Source: an alpha proteobacterium HIMB114 (GTDB lineage: Bacteria; Pseudomonadota; Alphaproteobacteria; Pelagibacterales; Pelagibacteraceae). Taken from it: 64,000 bases of DNA. The DNA lies in the NCBI GenBank assembly GCA_000163555.2, contig ADAC02000001.1, positions 1,173,372-1,237,371 on the forward strand. Direction: 5' to 3'. Numbering within the stretch: the stretch's first letter is position 1; each line of letters starts with the position of its first letter. The position numbers and the translations under genes were made by a program. The notes under the pieces are model-generated. The model did not search any database. It worked only from the letters and a program-made list of their open reading frames with translations, and was not told the origin of the DNA. Positions 18,561 to 26,974 of this stretch are shown here, piece by piece.

Positions 18561-18643
18561 AAAAACAAGGAATAGGGCAGTTAATTTGCTGTTTTATTTT
18601 TTGGTAGTAATTAAAGGGAGAAAGTGTATCAAGCGCAAGTTTT

Positions 18644-20467
18644 ATGACTAAGAGCTTAAGAAATATTGCAATCATCGCACACGTTGATCATGGAAAGACA
18701 ACGTTGATTGATAATCTTTTAAAACAAAGTGGTTTATTTAGAGATAACCAGCATGTTGATGAGAGAATCATGGACAGTGGTGATCTTGAAAAAGAACGAG
18801 GGATTACAATTTTAGCAAAGCCAACATCGGTAGTTTGGAAAGATACAAAAATTAATATTATAGACACACCAGGTCACGCAGACTTTGGCGGTGAGGTTGA
18901 AAGAATTTTAGGTATGACAGATGGTGTCATTCTACTAGTTGATGCAGCAGAAGGTCCAATGCCACAAACAAAGTTTGTTTTATCAAAAGCATTAGCTCAA
19001 GGTTTAAGACCTATCGTTGTTATAAATAAAGTTGATAGATCTGATGCAAGATCTAAAGATGTGATTAATGAAATCTTTGATTTATTCGTTGCACTTGATG
19101 CAAATGATCAGCAATTAGATTTTCCAGTTTTATATGCATCAGGAAGAGATGGATGGTGTAATTATGAACTTGATCAACCAAGAAAAAATTTACATCCGTT
19201 ATTAGATTTAATCTTAAACCATGTTCCAGAGCCAGATGTTGATTTAAGCAAACCATTTGCCATGTTATCAACTTTGCTTCACTCAGATTCTTTCCTTGGC
19301 CGTTGTTTAATTGGTCGTGTGATTCATGGAATTGCTAAAGTCAATGATACGGTAAAAGCTTTAAATTTAGAAAATGAAAAAGTTGAAGATGGAAGATTAA
19401 CCAAATTATTCACATTTTCAGGTACGACCAAAGTTGCAACAGATACGGTGATGGCAGGAGATATTGTTTGTGTAGCTGGATTAAAAACTACTTCAGTTTC
19501 AGATACCATTTGTCATCCAGAAGTTAGCGAACATTTAATATCAACTCCAATTGATCCACCAACAATGTCAGTTACGATTACAGTAAATGACTCTCCAATA
19601 TCTGGAATTGAGGGAAAAAAAGTAACTTCAACAATGATTAGAGAAAGATTGCTAGCTGAAGCTGAAACAAATGTTGCTATTTCCTATACTGAAAATGATC
19701 AAAAAGATTCATTTGAAATTGGTGGTCGTGGAGAACTTCAAATTGGTGTTTTAATTGAAACGATGAGAAGAGAAGGTTTTGAACTGTCAGTTTCAAGACC
19801 AAAAGTATTATTTAAGCAAGAAAATGGACAAAAGCTAGAGCCGATGGAAGAAGTGACTATTGATGTTGATGAAGAATACGCAAGTACTGTGATTGACTCG
19901 ATGAACCAAAGAAAAGGTGAAATGGTTGATATGAGAGATACAGGACAAAGTAAAAAAAGAATTATCTTTAAAGCACCTTCAAGAGGATTAATTGGCTATC
20001 AAAGTAAATTTTTAACTGAGACTCGTGGAACGGGAGTTATGAATAGAGTGTTTGACTCATACGGACCATTTAAAGGTGATATCAAAGGTAGAAGAAACGG
20101 TGCATTAATATCAACAGATAGCGGTGAAGCAGTCGCTTATGCAATCTTTAACTTACAAGACAGAGGTTTAATGTTTATTAACCCTCAAACAAAAGTTTAT
20201 GGTGGAATGATTGTAGGTGAACATAACCGCGAAAACGATCTTGAAATTAACGTTTTAAAAGGAAAAAAACTTACTAACGTGAGAGCAGCAGGAAGTGATG
20301 GATTGGTATCTTTAACTCCGCCTGTGAAGATGTCACTTGAAGAGATGATGGCATATGTCAATGATGACGAGTTATTAGAAGTGACACCTCAAAGTTTAAG
20401 ACTTAGAAAAAAATTACTCTTAGCGCACGAAAGAAAAAGACAGCAAAGAGAAGCCGTTCCCGCTTAA
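18644..20467 (+). CDS. typA: Ribosome-associated GTPase TypA/BipA
   Basis: A translational GTPase linked to ribosome assembly and stress growth. G motifs are intact: [12 protein letters not shown] (G1), ERGITI (G2), [11 protein letters not shown] (G3) and VINKVDR (G4). The protein continues through EF-G-like domains II, III and V and the TypA-specific C-terminal domain, with typical [19 protein letters not shown] and [16 protein letters not shown] segments. Its 607 residues match the family. It stands alone with clear gaps on both sides. Confidence 0.97.
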   Translation: MTKSLRNIAIIAHVDHGKTTLIDNLLKQSGLFRDNQHVDERIMDSGDLEKERGITILAKPTSVVWKDTKINIIDTPGHADFGGEVERILGMTDGVILLVDAAEGPMPQTKFVLSKALAQGLRPIVVINKVDRSDARSKDVINEIFDLFVALDANDQQLDFPVLYASGRDGWCNYELDQPRKNLHPLLDLILNHVPEPDVDLSKPFAMLSTLLHSDSFLGRCLIGRVIHGIAKVNDTVKALNLENEKVEDGRLTKLFTFSGTTKVATDTVMAGDIVCVAGLKTTSVSDTICHPEVSEHLISTPIDPPTMSVTITVNDSPISGIEGKKVTSTMIRERLLAEAETNVAISYTENDQKDSFEIGGRGELQIGVLIETMRREGFELSVSRPKVLFKQENGQKLEPMEEVTIDVDEEYASTVIDSMNQRKGEMVDMRDTGQSKKRIIFKAPSRGLIGYQSKFLTETRGTGVMNRVFDSYGPFKGDIKGRRNGALISTDSGEAVAYAIFNLQDRGLMFINPQTKVYGGMIVGEHNRENDLEINVLKGKKLTNVRAAGSDGLVSLTPPVKMSLEEMMAYVNDDELLEVTPQSLRLRKKLLLAHERKRQQREAVPA

Positions 20468-20588
20468 TTGTTAGTATCCTGTTATTATCAGATTCCATGT
20501 TCTCGTTTTGATTCAGTTTTGATTCTAAAATTAAACTTTTACGACATATGACTTACAAACAGTGTTTATATGTGAGTCTTTTTAAATT

Positions 20589-20834
20589 TTAACGAGTCTT
20601 TGGGGATATAATTTTTCCATCTTTAAATTGTGGTGGAATATATTTTCCACCTGATGGATCAGTATCTGTAAATCTAAAAAAAATTAAAACACCGGCTAAA
20701 AGTATAATGCTTGCAAGTGAAAGTGGAATTACTGGTAATTTCTTATTGGTATCTTTTTTAATAATAACAACCGAAAAATAATATAAAGCAAATGGAAGTA
20801 AAATTGCGGCAAGTAAGATTAGTTTTTTAATCAT
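20589..20834 (-). CDS. DUF6111-like small membrane protein
   Basis: An 81-residue protein with two hydrophobic segments (about residues 3-25 and 35-53) and a conserved-looking tail DPSGGKYIPPQFKDGKIISP. The GGxYxPxxxxDGxIxP pattern and size resemble DUF6111, a small alphaproteobacterial family often near tRNA-processing or repair genes. No function is known. It lies downstream of the amtB terminator and is transcribed in the same direction. Confidence 0.65.
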   Translation of the reverse strand: MIKKLILLAAILLPFALYYFSVVIIKKDTNKKLPVIPLSLASIILLAGVLIFFRFTDTDPSGGKYIPPQFKDGKIISPKTR

Positions 20835-20873
20835 TGATAGACACTATCATAAATGGGGATATTTTATAAAGGA

Positions 20874-20899
20874 ATAAGGGCCAGTAATCTGGCCCTTAT
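20874..20899 (-). terminator. Intrinsic terminator of amtB
   Basis: Eleven-base-pair perfect stem (ATAAGGGCCAG with its complement) and a 4-base loop, 14 bases past the amtB stop. On the minus strand it is followed by a moderately T-rich stretch (TTCCTTTAT). Confidence 0.75.
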
Positions 20900-20913
20900 C
20901 ATGTGTAAATGAC

Positions 20914-22203
20914 TTAGTCTCTAATCGCGTAAGCGACTACACCAATTTCAGCTTTGTCTGTTCCAAGCTTTTCAGCTTCTTTACTTATTCTCAGACCAGT
21001 TGTAGCACTTAAAGCTTTGAATACCCCAAGAGATAATACAAAGCTAAAGATACAAACAGATATTACGCCAGTAAATTGGGTGGCAAATGATGTGTCACCA
21101 TTAGTAAATGGAACAACTAAAGTACCAAAAATTCCTGCGAACATATGCACTGGAATTGCACCTACAACATCATCTAAACCAAAATTTTCAAGCATTTTAG
21201 TTCCAAAATACATAATAACTGCTCCAATGGATCCGATTATCATTGCTGCTATTGGACTTGGTGTTAAAGGTTCTGCAGTAATTGCAACCAGTCCTGCTAA
21301 AGCACCGTTTAACATCATGATTACATCAGTTTTACCACCATGAATTCTTGAGACTACTGCTCCCGCAACAGTACCAGCGGCGCCTGCAAGGTGAGTATTA
21401 ACTGCAATTTTAGTAATTGCTGTTGCATCATCAAAGGTTCCCATAGCTAATTGACTAAAGCCATTAAAACCGAACCAACCGAACCATAATAAAAATGTTC
21501 CAAGTGTAGTTAAGGGTATACTTGATGCTGCAAAAGGAACCATAACTCTTTTTGAACCAGAACCTGTAAATCTGCCTGTTCTTGCCCCAAGAACCATAAC
21601 ACCAGCTAAAGCCGCAGCTCCACCACAAGCGTGAACTAAGGTTGAGCCTGCAAAGTCAGAAAAGCCAGCTGTACTTAACCAGCCTCCACCCCACTGCCAG
21701 CCCATTGAAATCGGGTAAATAAAACCTGACATCAAAACTGCAAACAGAAAGAAAGGCCACACTTTAATTCTTTCAGCTACTGCACCAGAAACTATAGAAA
21801 CTGTTGCACAAACAAACATTGTTTGAAAAAACCAGTCAGAACTATCAGAATAACCTGTTTCAATTTTTGAACCTTCAGCCCAAATTGTAAATGATCCTAT
21901 ATAACCGCCCTCAGGTATTCCATAAGCCATATTGTAACCAAATAAAAAAAATATGATCGAACAAATTGCAAATTTTCCAATATTTTTCGCTGCAATTGTA
22001 GACACACTTTTATTAGTAACCAGTCCGCTTTCAAGCATACAAAATCCTGCGGCCATAAACGCAACTAACACTCCACCTAAATAAAATGCCAATGTATTAA
22101 ATATATATTGACCTTCTTTTGAAATTGTTGTGTCAGCCGTTGCTATTGAGCTCGTCAAGATAAGGATAGCCAAAAAAGCAGAAAATGTTTTAAAAATTTT
22201 CAT
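20914..22203 (-). CDS. amtB: Ammonium transporter (Amt/MEP/Rh)
   Basis: Inner-membrane ammonium channel. It has a cleavable signal peptide (residues 1-23, ending SSIATA), then eleven membrane segments in 429 residues. The pore His pair is in AGSTLVHACGGAAAL and VGAIPVHMFAGIFGT. The Amt signature region around WFGFNGFSQLAMG is present. No glnK gene adjoins it, unlike the classic glnK-amtB operon. A GGGAG ribosome-binding site precedes the ATG. The gene is isolated, with a terminator after it. Confidence 0.95.
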   Translation of the reverse strand: MKIFKTFSAFLAILILTSSIATADTTISKEGQYIFNTLAFYLGGVLVAFMAAGFCMLESGLVTNKSVSTIAAKNIGKFAICSIIFFLFGYNMAYGIPEGGYIGSFTIWAEGSKIETGYSDSSDWFFQTMFVCATVSIVSGAVAERIKVWPFFLFAVLMSGFIYPISMGWQWGGGWLSTAGFSDFAGSTLVHACGGAAALAGVMVLGARTGRFTGSGSKRVMVPFAASSIPLTTLGTFLLWFGWFGFNGFSQLAMGTFDDATAITKIAVNTHLAGAAGTVAGAVVSRIHGGKTDVIMMLNGALAGLVAITAEPLTPSPIAAMIIGSIGAVIMYFGTKMLENFGLDDVVGAIPVHMFAGIFGTLVVPFTNGDTSFATQFTGVISVCIFSFVLSLGVFKALSATTGLRISKEAEKLGTDKAEIGVVAYAIRD

Positions 22204-22284
22204 CTAATTTCTCCCTTTGTTAATTTTTAAAATTTAAAAACTAAGTTTGAGTATCACTTATGTAAATAAGTAATAATGAATAAT

Positions 22285-22303
22285 AAAAGCATAGCATCTA
22301 TGC
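22285..22303 (-). terminator. Possible terminator of the 33-residue ORF
   Basis: GCATAG and CTATGC form a six-pair hairpin with a 3-base loop. On the minus strand a T run (CTTTTATTATT) follows directly. It lies about 90 bases past the small ORF at 22395-22496, between that ORF and amtB. Confidence 0.4.
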
Positions 22304-22394
22304 ATTTTAAGAATGTTTATTTTTAAATATTATTTAGAATTTAAGTTTTTAATAATTATACAACTCACAAAAGAATTTTGTTAATCAAATTACC

Positions 22395-22496
22395 TTAATC
22401 TTTGTTTACCATTTTAAATATCAAATAACCTAAAATTAAAATTATACTTACCACTTGTATCAATTCACCCTGCGAAATATTTGAAAAAACTGTCAT
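22395..22496 (-). CDS. Candidate 33-residue single-span membrane peptide
   Basis: Reads MTVFSNISQGELIQVVSIIL then ILGYLIFKMVNKD. It is a short polar start, one hydrophobic segment (about residues 14-28) and a basic end, the look of a genuine tiny membrane protein. It sits in the 336-base gap between amtB and the MOSC gene, with a terminator-like hairpin downstream. No strong ribosome-binding site is visible. Otherwise the gap holds only the amtB leader. Confidence 0.45.
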   Translation of the reverse strand: MTVFSNISQGELIQVVSIILILGYLIFKMVNKD

Positions 22497-22539
22497 GGTA
22501 AGCTTTATATAAATTTAATATTATGTTGAATAAATCAAA

Positions 22540-23316
22540 ATGGTTTCAAATATACAAATAAAAAAACTTTATTATTCACCAATAAAATCCTTTAATTTTA
22601 TTGAAAGTAAATCTTTAAAAATTATTAAAAATATAGGAATTGAGCATGATCGTGTTTTTGCTTTTGTGAGAAATAAAACAAAAGATGAAGCAATGAAATT
22701 TCAGGAAAAACAATATTTAAGAAATAACCAAAGTTATTTAAGTGTAAAAAATACACCGATACTTAATAATTATAGATTAGAGTTTCAAAATCAAAATCTC
22801 AAAGTATTTTTAAAGAACGAAGAGGTTATCTCAATTTCAGAATTTAATTTCGAAAATTTACAACAAATTACAAAAGAAATTAAAAAACGAGAAACTAATT
22901 TAAAAAATAAAGAGATTTTTATGATTTATAATAAAAATATTCCGTTTTATGACATGATTAATGACCATGTTGTTTCTCTAATTAATTTAGAAAGTTTAAG
23001 GGACTTTGAGACACGGTCAGGACTTACCATTGATCATGAAAGATTTAGAGCGAATATTGTCATTGATGGAATGAAACCCTTTCAAGAATTAGAACTTGCA
23101 AAGAAAAAAATTAAAATTGGAAATACTTTATTTGAAGTTTTTCAAAATACACCACGATGCAAAGCTACTATTTACCCTTATCAATCAACAACTTCAGATA
23201 TTAATGTTCCACAAAAATTGAACGAAGTTTATGGTCACATCGATTTTGGTATATATTTAAAACCAATATCTTCTGGACAAATCAATATAGATGATACAAT
23301 TTCGATATCTAAATAA
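22540..23316 (+). CDS. MOSC domain protein
   Basis: A 258-residue protein with an N-terminal beta-barrel (about residues 1-110, starting IQIKKLYYSPIKSF) and a C-terminal MOSC domain. The MOSC part shows HERFRANIVIDGMKPFQE and the conserved cysteine in FQNTPRCKATIYP, the proposed sulfur/molybdenum-handling residue. Relatives include mitochondrial amidoxime-reducing components and sulfurase C-terminal domains. No molybdopterin enzyme is adjacent, so the partner is unknown. Its stop abuts the MFS gene. Confidence 0.85.
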   Translation: MVSNIQIKKLYYSPIKSFNFIESKSLKIIKNIGIEHDRVFAFVRNKTKDEAMKFQEKQYLRNNQSYLSVKNTPILNNYRLEFQNQNLKVFLKNEEVISISEFNFENLQQITKEIKKRETNLKNKEIFMIYNKNIPFYDMINDHVVSLINLESLRDFETRSGLTIDHERFRANIVIDGMKPFQELELAKKKIKIGNTLFEVFQNTPRCKATIYPYQSTTSDINVPQKLNEVYGHIDFGIYLKPISSGQINIDDTISISK

Positions 23317-24543
23317 ATGCAAGAAAATAAATTTTTAACATCAAAAGCAGCACTAATCACTTTGTTAATTGGTTGTTTTGTTGTCTCTGTTTCTATGGGT
23401 ATAAGACAAACCTATGGTCTATTTTTTCAATTTTTTGAAAATGATTTAAACGTTTCAAACACTTTTTTTGGATTAGCAATTGGAGTTCAAGCTATTGTAT
23501 GGGGAGTATTTGCTACAATTTTTGGAATTATAGCAGATAAATACGGAGCAAACAAAGTCACAATAGTTGCTTTATTTATTTATGCTTTTGGGATTTATGC
23601 ATTAGGAAATTTAAATAGTACTGGATTTTTATTTCAGTTAAATCTTGGAATTTTTGTTGGGATTGGTCTTGGAGGTGCAGCCGCCCCAATTATTGTTCCA
23701 ACAGTTGCCAAACATTTTCCAAACCATAATAGAGCAAAAGCTGCGGGTTTAGTAACTGCATCTGCAAGTGTAGGAATGTTTCTTTACCCAATTCTATCAA
23801 GTACTTTATTTAAGTATTATGAATGGGAAAATGTTTTTAATATTTTTGTTTTTATTATTTTATCAGCTGCAATCTTATCTTATTTTTTAAAACAACCCTC
23901 AACACACGAAGGAAGTCAAAATAATCAAAACTTAAATCAAACATTGAGTGAGGCGTTTAAAGAAGCCTTCGGACACAAAAGTTATCTGTTTTTAATGGCA
24001 GGTTTTTTTGTTTGCGGGTTTCAAATCACTTTAGTCGCAACCCATGTTCCAAAATATGTAATTGAGCGAGGCCTAGATGGTTGGACGGGTCCAGCAATTT
24101 TATCACTAATTGGACTGTTTAATATATTTGGTACATTAACTATGGGCTATTTAGCTGATAAATACTCAAAAAAAATTCTATTGAGTGGATTATACTTTCT
24201 AAGAGGAATTACAATTATTCTCTTCTTATTTTTACCAGGCTCAAATTTTCTAGCTATTGGATTTGGAGTATGTTTTGGCTTTTTATGGTTAGCAACCATA
24301 CCAGCGACTTTTGGAATTGTTGCACAAGTTTTTGGCACTAGATGTTTATCTATGCTTACAGGTCTTATCTTCCTTAGTCATCAGCTCGGGTCATTCTCTG
24401 GTGCATATCTAGGTGGTTATTTCTTTGATAATTTTGGAAGTTATGATTACGCTTGGTACTGTTCAATTGCATTATCATTTTTTGCGACTTTAATGCATTT
24501 GCCAATTGATGAGCGCCCTCTTAAAAGAGTTGCCACTGTTTAA
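23317..24543 (+). CDS. MFS transporter, monocarboxylate/oxalate-formate antiporter-like
   Basis: A 408-residue twelve-segment permease. The start SMGIRQTYGLFFQFFENDL and loop GIIADKYGANKV (MFS motif A) resemble the OFA/monocarboxylate-porter group, as does RAKAAGLVTASASVGMFLYP in the fourth or fifth helix. It lies in a tight run MOSC-MFS-PCu(A)C-Sco with no gaps. This could mean the permease handles a copper-related or small organic anion substrate, but the link is only positional. Confidence 0.82.
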   Translation: MQENKFLTSKAALITLLIGCFVVSVSMGIRQTYGLFFQFFENDLNVSNTFFGLAIGVQAIVWGVFATIFGIIADKYGANKVTIVALFIYAFGIYALGNLNSTGFLFQLNLGIFVGIGLGGAAAPIIVPTVAKHFPNHNRAKAAGLVTASASVGMFLYPILSSTLFKYYEWENVFNIFVFIILSAAILSYFLKQPSTHEGSQNNQNLNQTLSEAFKEAFGHKSYLFLMAGFFVCGFQITLVATHVPKYVIERGLDGWTGPAILSLIGLFNIFGTLTMGYLADKYSKKILLSGLYFLRGITIILFLFLPGSNFLAIGFGVCFGFLWLATIPATFGIVAQVFGTRCLSMLTGLIFLSHQLGSFSGAYLGGYFFDNFGSYDYAWYCSIALSFFATLMHLPIDERPLKRVATV

Positions 24544-25065
24544 ATGAAAAAATTTTTCACATTTATTATTTTTATAATATTTTCCACTTCTTCATTTTCA
24601 GGTAGCCACCACTCTCATGGTCATAAAAAAAATAAAGAAATAGATCATGATTATAAAATAGGAAAAATTAAAATCGAAAAACCTTATACTTTTTTTACTC
24701 CAAACGGCGCAAAGGTAAGTGCTGGATATATGAAAATTGAAAATTATTCTAATAAACAAGATGTTTTGCAATCAGTAAGCAATGTAAGTTTTGCAGATAG
24801 AGTCGAAATTCATGAAATGACAATGGAAAACCAAGTGATGAAAATGAGACCATTAAAAAAGGGCGTTGTTATTAAAGCTGATAGTGAGTTGTATTTAAAA
24901 CCAAGCGGATATCACATTATGTTTATTGGTTTAAAAGAACAAATTTCCAAAGGTAAAGAATATAAAGCAACATTAAATTTTAAAAATGCGGGTTCAGTAG
25001 ACATTTTTTTTAAAGCAGTCGGCCGTAATTATCATCCAGATAAAAATCACCATAAGCATCATTAA
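24544..25065 (+). CDS. Periplasmic copper chaperone PCu(A)C
   Basis: Delivers Cu(I) to the CuA centre of cytochrome oxidase. Signal peptide (about residues 1-20) is followed by a His-rich segment GSHHSHGHKK. The DUF461/PCu(A)C domain has the copper ligands in VEIHEMTMENQVMKMRP and GYHIMFIGL (H-x-M / H-x-M pattern). A second His-rich end, NYHPDKNHHKHH, closes the 173 residues. The two extra His clusters could buffer copper. It overlaps the Sco gene by one base, the expected partner. Confidence 0.92.
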   Translation: MKKFFTFIIFIIFSTSSFSGSHHSHGHKKNKEIDHDYKIGKIKIEKPYTFFTPNGAKVSAGYMKIENYSNKQDVLQSVSNVSFADRVEIHEMTMENQVMKMRPLKKGVVIKADSELYLKPSGYHIMFIGLKEQISKGKEYKATLNFKNAGSVDIFFKAVGRNYHPDKNHHKHH

Positions 25066-25703
25066 TGATTACCAAGCATATTCTTTTAAAAAGAATACTT
25101 CCATCTATTCTAATTACTACAGTTGTCCTTGTTTTTATTGGCTATAATTTTGCAAATAAAAAACCAAATGCAGCCCAACAAATCCAAGTTAATTTCAATT
25201 TACAGGATATGAACGGTAATCAATTCAATCAAAAACATTTAAAACAAAAACCAAGCTTATTATTTTTTGGTTTTACCCACTGCCCAGATGTATGTCCTGC
25301 AAGTTTACAACTATTAACTAATTTAATTGAAGATCTTGGACCAGATGCTGATAAAATTAATTATTATTTTGTTACTGCAGATCCAGAAAGGGATACAACA
25401 AAAATTTTAAAACAATACCTAAGTTCATTTGATCAAAGAATTTTAGGCATCACTGGAAAGCAGGATGAACTTAAAAAACTTTATAACGCCCTTGATATTT
25501 ACATACAAAAAGTCGATTTAGGAAAAGGAAATTATACCATCGATCATACAGCATCTTTTATGATAATAAATAAAGACACCGAAAAAGTTGGAACAATGAT
25601 GCACGAAGGTTTTTCAAAATTTATCGTAATTGATAATTATGGAAAAATTCAAACACCAAAAGATGATGTCATTAAAAATTTAAAAAAATTGTTACAACTC
25701 TAA
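25065..25703 (+). CDS. SCO1/SenC/PrrC copper chaperone
   Basis: A membrane-anchored thioredoxin-fold protein that helps assemble CuA of cytochrome c oxidase. A single N-terminal membrane segment (about residues 10-27) precedes the domain. Copper and redox cysteines are in FTHCPDVCPASLQLL, and the conserved His is in YTIDHTASFMIIN. Its 212 residues are typical. The gene starts in the stop region of the PCu(A)C gene, so the two chaperones are made together. Confidence 0.93.
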   Translation: MITKHILLKRILPSILITTVVLVFIGYNFANKKPNAAQQIQVNFNLQDMNGNQFNQKHLKQKPSLLFFGFTHCPDVCPASLQLLTNLIEDLGPDADKINYYFVTADPERDTTKILKQYLSSFDQRILGITGKQDELKKLYNALDIYIQKVDLGKGNYTIDHTASFMIINKDTEKVGTMMHEGFSKFIVIDNYGKIQTPKDDVIKNLKKLLQL

Positions 25704-25709
25704 TTAAAT

Positions 25710-25895
25710 CTAATCTTTTTTAATCACCCAAGCCCGGTGATAGTAATTATCAATATTTCTTTGAATCAAACCTTTACAAATATCATCAGCCTCAGCTTCG
25801 GTATCAAAAGGTCCATATTCTTTTTTTGTCGACTGATCTAAAGTTTGAATATCGTTTGGATCTTTATGCTCACCATCAATGACAAGAAAACTCAT
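25710..25895 (-). CDS. DUF4170-like small protein
   Basis: A 61-residue soluble protein: FLVIDGEHKDPNDIQTL, then EYGPFDTEAEADDICKGL and HRAWVIKKD. The strand-GPF-helix-strand pattern resembles DUF4170, a small alphaproteobacterial family with no known role. Its start overlaps the stop of the upstream DUF3147-like gene by one base, which supports it as real. It is the last gene of a minus-strand trio. Confidence 0.6.
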   Translation of the reverse strand: MSFLVIDGEHKDPNDIQTLDQSTKKEYGPFDTEAEADDICKGLIQRNIDNYYHRAWVIKKD

Positions 25896-26230
25896 TAAAA
25901 GAGAGATACAATATATTTATGAACAAAAAATGCGACGACCAGTAGCGCTAGGCCAGTTGAGTAAATAAGCCAAAAATTCATATTTAAGCTTTTGGCAAAA
26001 AAGAATGGAATAAAGAAAAAATAACTTGCAGGCACTCCAACAAGAATACTTTTCGCAAAGGTAATGGTAGTTTCTGCATTTTTATGTTCAGTATAAGATA
26101 AGACTAAAGCAATTAATGTTGCCAGAGGTAATGCAATAATAAATCCGGCAAGTTTAGGGTATTTCCCTGATAACCAACTTGCTCCAGCAATCACAAGTGC
26201 AGAAAGTAAAATTTTAAAAACAAAAAACAT
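25895..26230 (-). CDS. DUF3147-like four-segment membrane protein
   Basis: About 111 residues with four hydrophobic segments and the characteristic GKYPKLAGFIIALPLATLIA loop, which resembles the DUF3147 family. I prefer the ATG at 26230 because AGGAAA sits just before it, overlapping the stop of the MazG-like gene. An earlier in-frame start at 26269 would overlap that gene by 32 bases. No function is known. It is coupled to the genes on both sides. Confidence 0.7.
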   Translation of the reverse strand: MFFVFKILLSALVIAGASWLSGKYPKLAGFIIALPLATLIALVLSYTEHKNAETTITFAKSILVGVPASYFFFIPFFFAKSLNMNFWLIYSTGLALLVVAFFVHKYIVSLF

Positions 26231-26237
26231 TGTTTTC

Positions 26238-26552
26238 CTATTTAATTTGGTTTGGATATTTTTCAGCATTTTTTTTCATTTTATAATAAAAAGCCTTCTC
26301 GAGGTCTATATTCATGATCTGACAAAATCTTACTAAATAAAAAAAAACATCAGCAACTTCATCTTCGACCTGTTCTTTTGAAGCTGATTTTGGATATTCT
26401 TTTTCATTTTCCATTTGCCACTGAAAGATTTCCATCAATTCGGAAGCCTCAATAGATAACGCCATACTTAAATTTTTTGGTGTATGATAATCTTGCCATT
26501 TTCTATTGGATACAAACTTTTCAATATCAGATTTTATTTTTTCAAAATTCAT
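26238..26552 (-). CDS. MazG-like nucleotide pyrophosphohydrolase
   Basis: A compact all-helical NTP pyrophosphatase of the RS21-C6/iMazG type that cleans up non-canonical or excess nucleotides. The metal-binding acidic residues lie in LSIEASELMEIFQW (ExxE) and VEDEVADVFFYLVRFC (ExxD). A W-DYHTPKNLSMALS start is typical. It has 104 residues. The active site is complete; the preferred nucleotide (often dCTP) is not readable from sequence. Confidence 0.88.
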   Translation of the reverse strand: MNFEKIKSDIEKFVSNRKWQDYHTPKNLSMALSIEASELMEIFQWQMENEKEYPKSASKEQVEDEVADVFFYLVRFCQIMNIDLEKAFYYKMKKNAEKYPNQIK

Positions 26553-26563
26553 TGTTTCCTTTC

Positions 26564-26974
26564 TTATAAGTATTTTTCAAAGCCTTTAACTGTATAGCAC
26601 TTCAAACGTTTTCTTGGAAAAAAAGTAATCACTCCATTTTTATAAGGCCCAATAAAAACATGATTTGAGTAAAGAATATTATTAGATTTAGCATCATCAG
26701 GAACATCATCACAATCCTTGTTAAAGATATAAATCGCCATACGCCCGATGGTGACATCTTCATTTTTATTAAAAACGTCAAAATAGAGTTGATATTTACC
26801 TTGAGTATAAAAATCACGAACCGTGAAAATTTCTACGTTAGATTTTTGTTGGTCTGAAAAAAAATTTAAATTTTGTTCAGTATTTTTTGAATGCGAACAG
26901 CTATAAAAAATGAAAAGAGAACTAAAAAAAAAGGCCCTGATAACAGGGCCTTTTTTAATTAAGTTTTTCAACAA
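26564..26974 (-). CDS. Putative lipoprotein, unknown function
   Basis: A 136-residue protein whose start has a basic n-region (KNLIKKG), a hydrophobic stretch (AFFFSSLFIF) and the lipobox-like YSC, consistent with lipid attachment. The mature part has EIFTVRDFYTQGKYQLYFDVF and a CDDVPDDAK region with two cysteines. The start codon must be TTG (26974 or 26971); no ATG lies before the lipobox. The same bases form the terminator of the GMC operon, which is unusual. No family recognised. Confidence 0.55.
   Translation of the reverse strand: MLKNLIKKGPVIRAFFFSSLFIFYSCSHSKNTEQNLNFFSDQQKSNVEIFTVRDFYTQGKYQLYFDVFNKNEDVTIGRMAIYIFNKDCDDVPDDAKSNNILYSNHVFIGPYKNGVITFFPRKRLKCYTVKGFEKYL
26924..26956 (-). 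terminator. Intrinsic terminator after the GMC dehydrogenase operon
   Basis: AAGGCCCTG and CAGGGCCTT pair around an ATAA/TTAT loop, extended by A-T pairs to about 13 bp, with a nine-T run on the minus strand. It follows the GMC stop by about 20 bases and lies inside the signal-peptide codons of the next ORF. Confidence 0.85.

Noticed and set aside
20954..21343. 129-codon + strand ORF inside amtB
   Set aside because: Antisense to a well-conserved ammonium transporter; mirrors its coding pattern.
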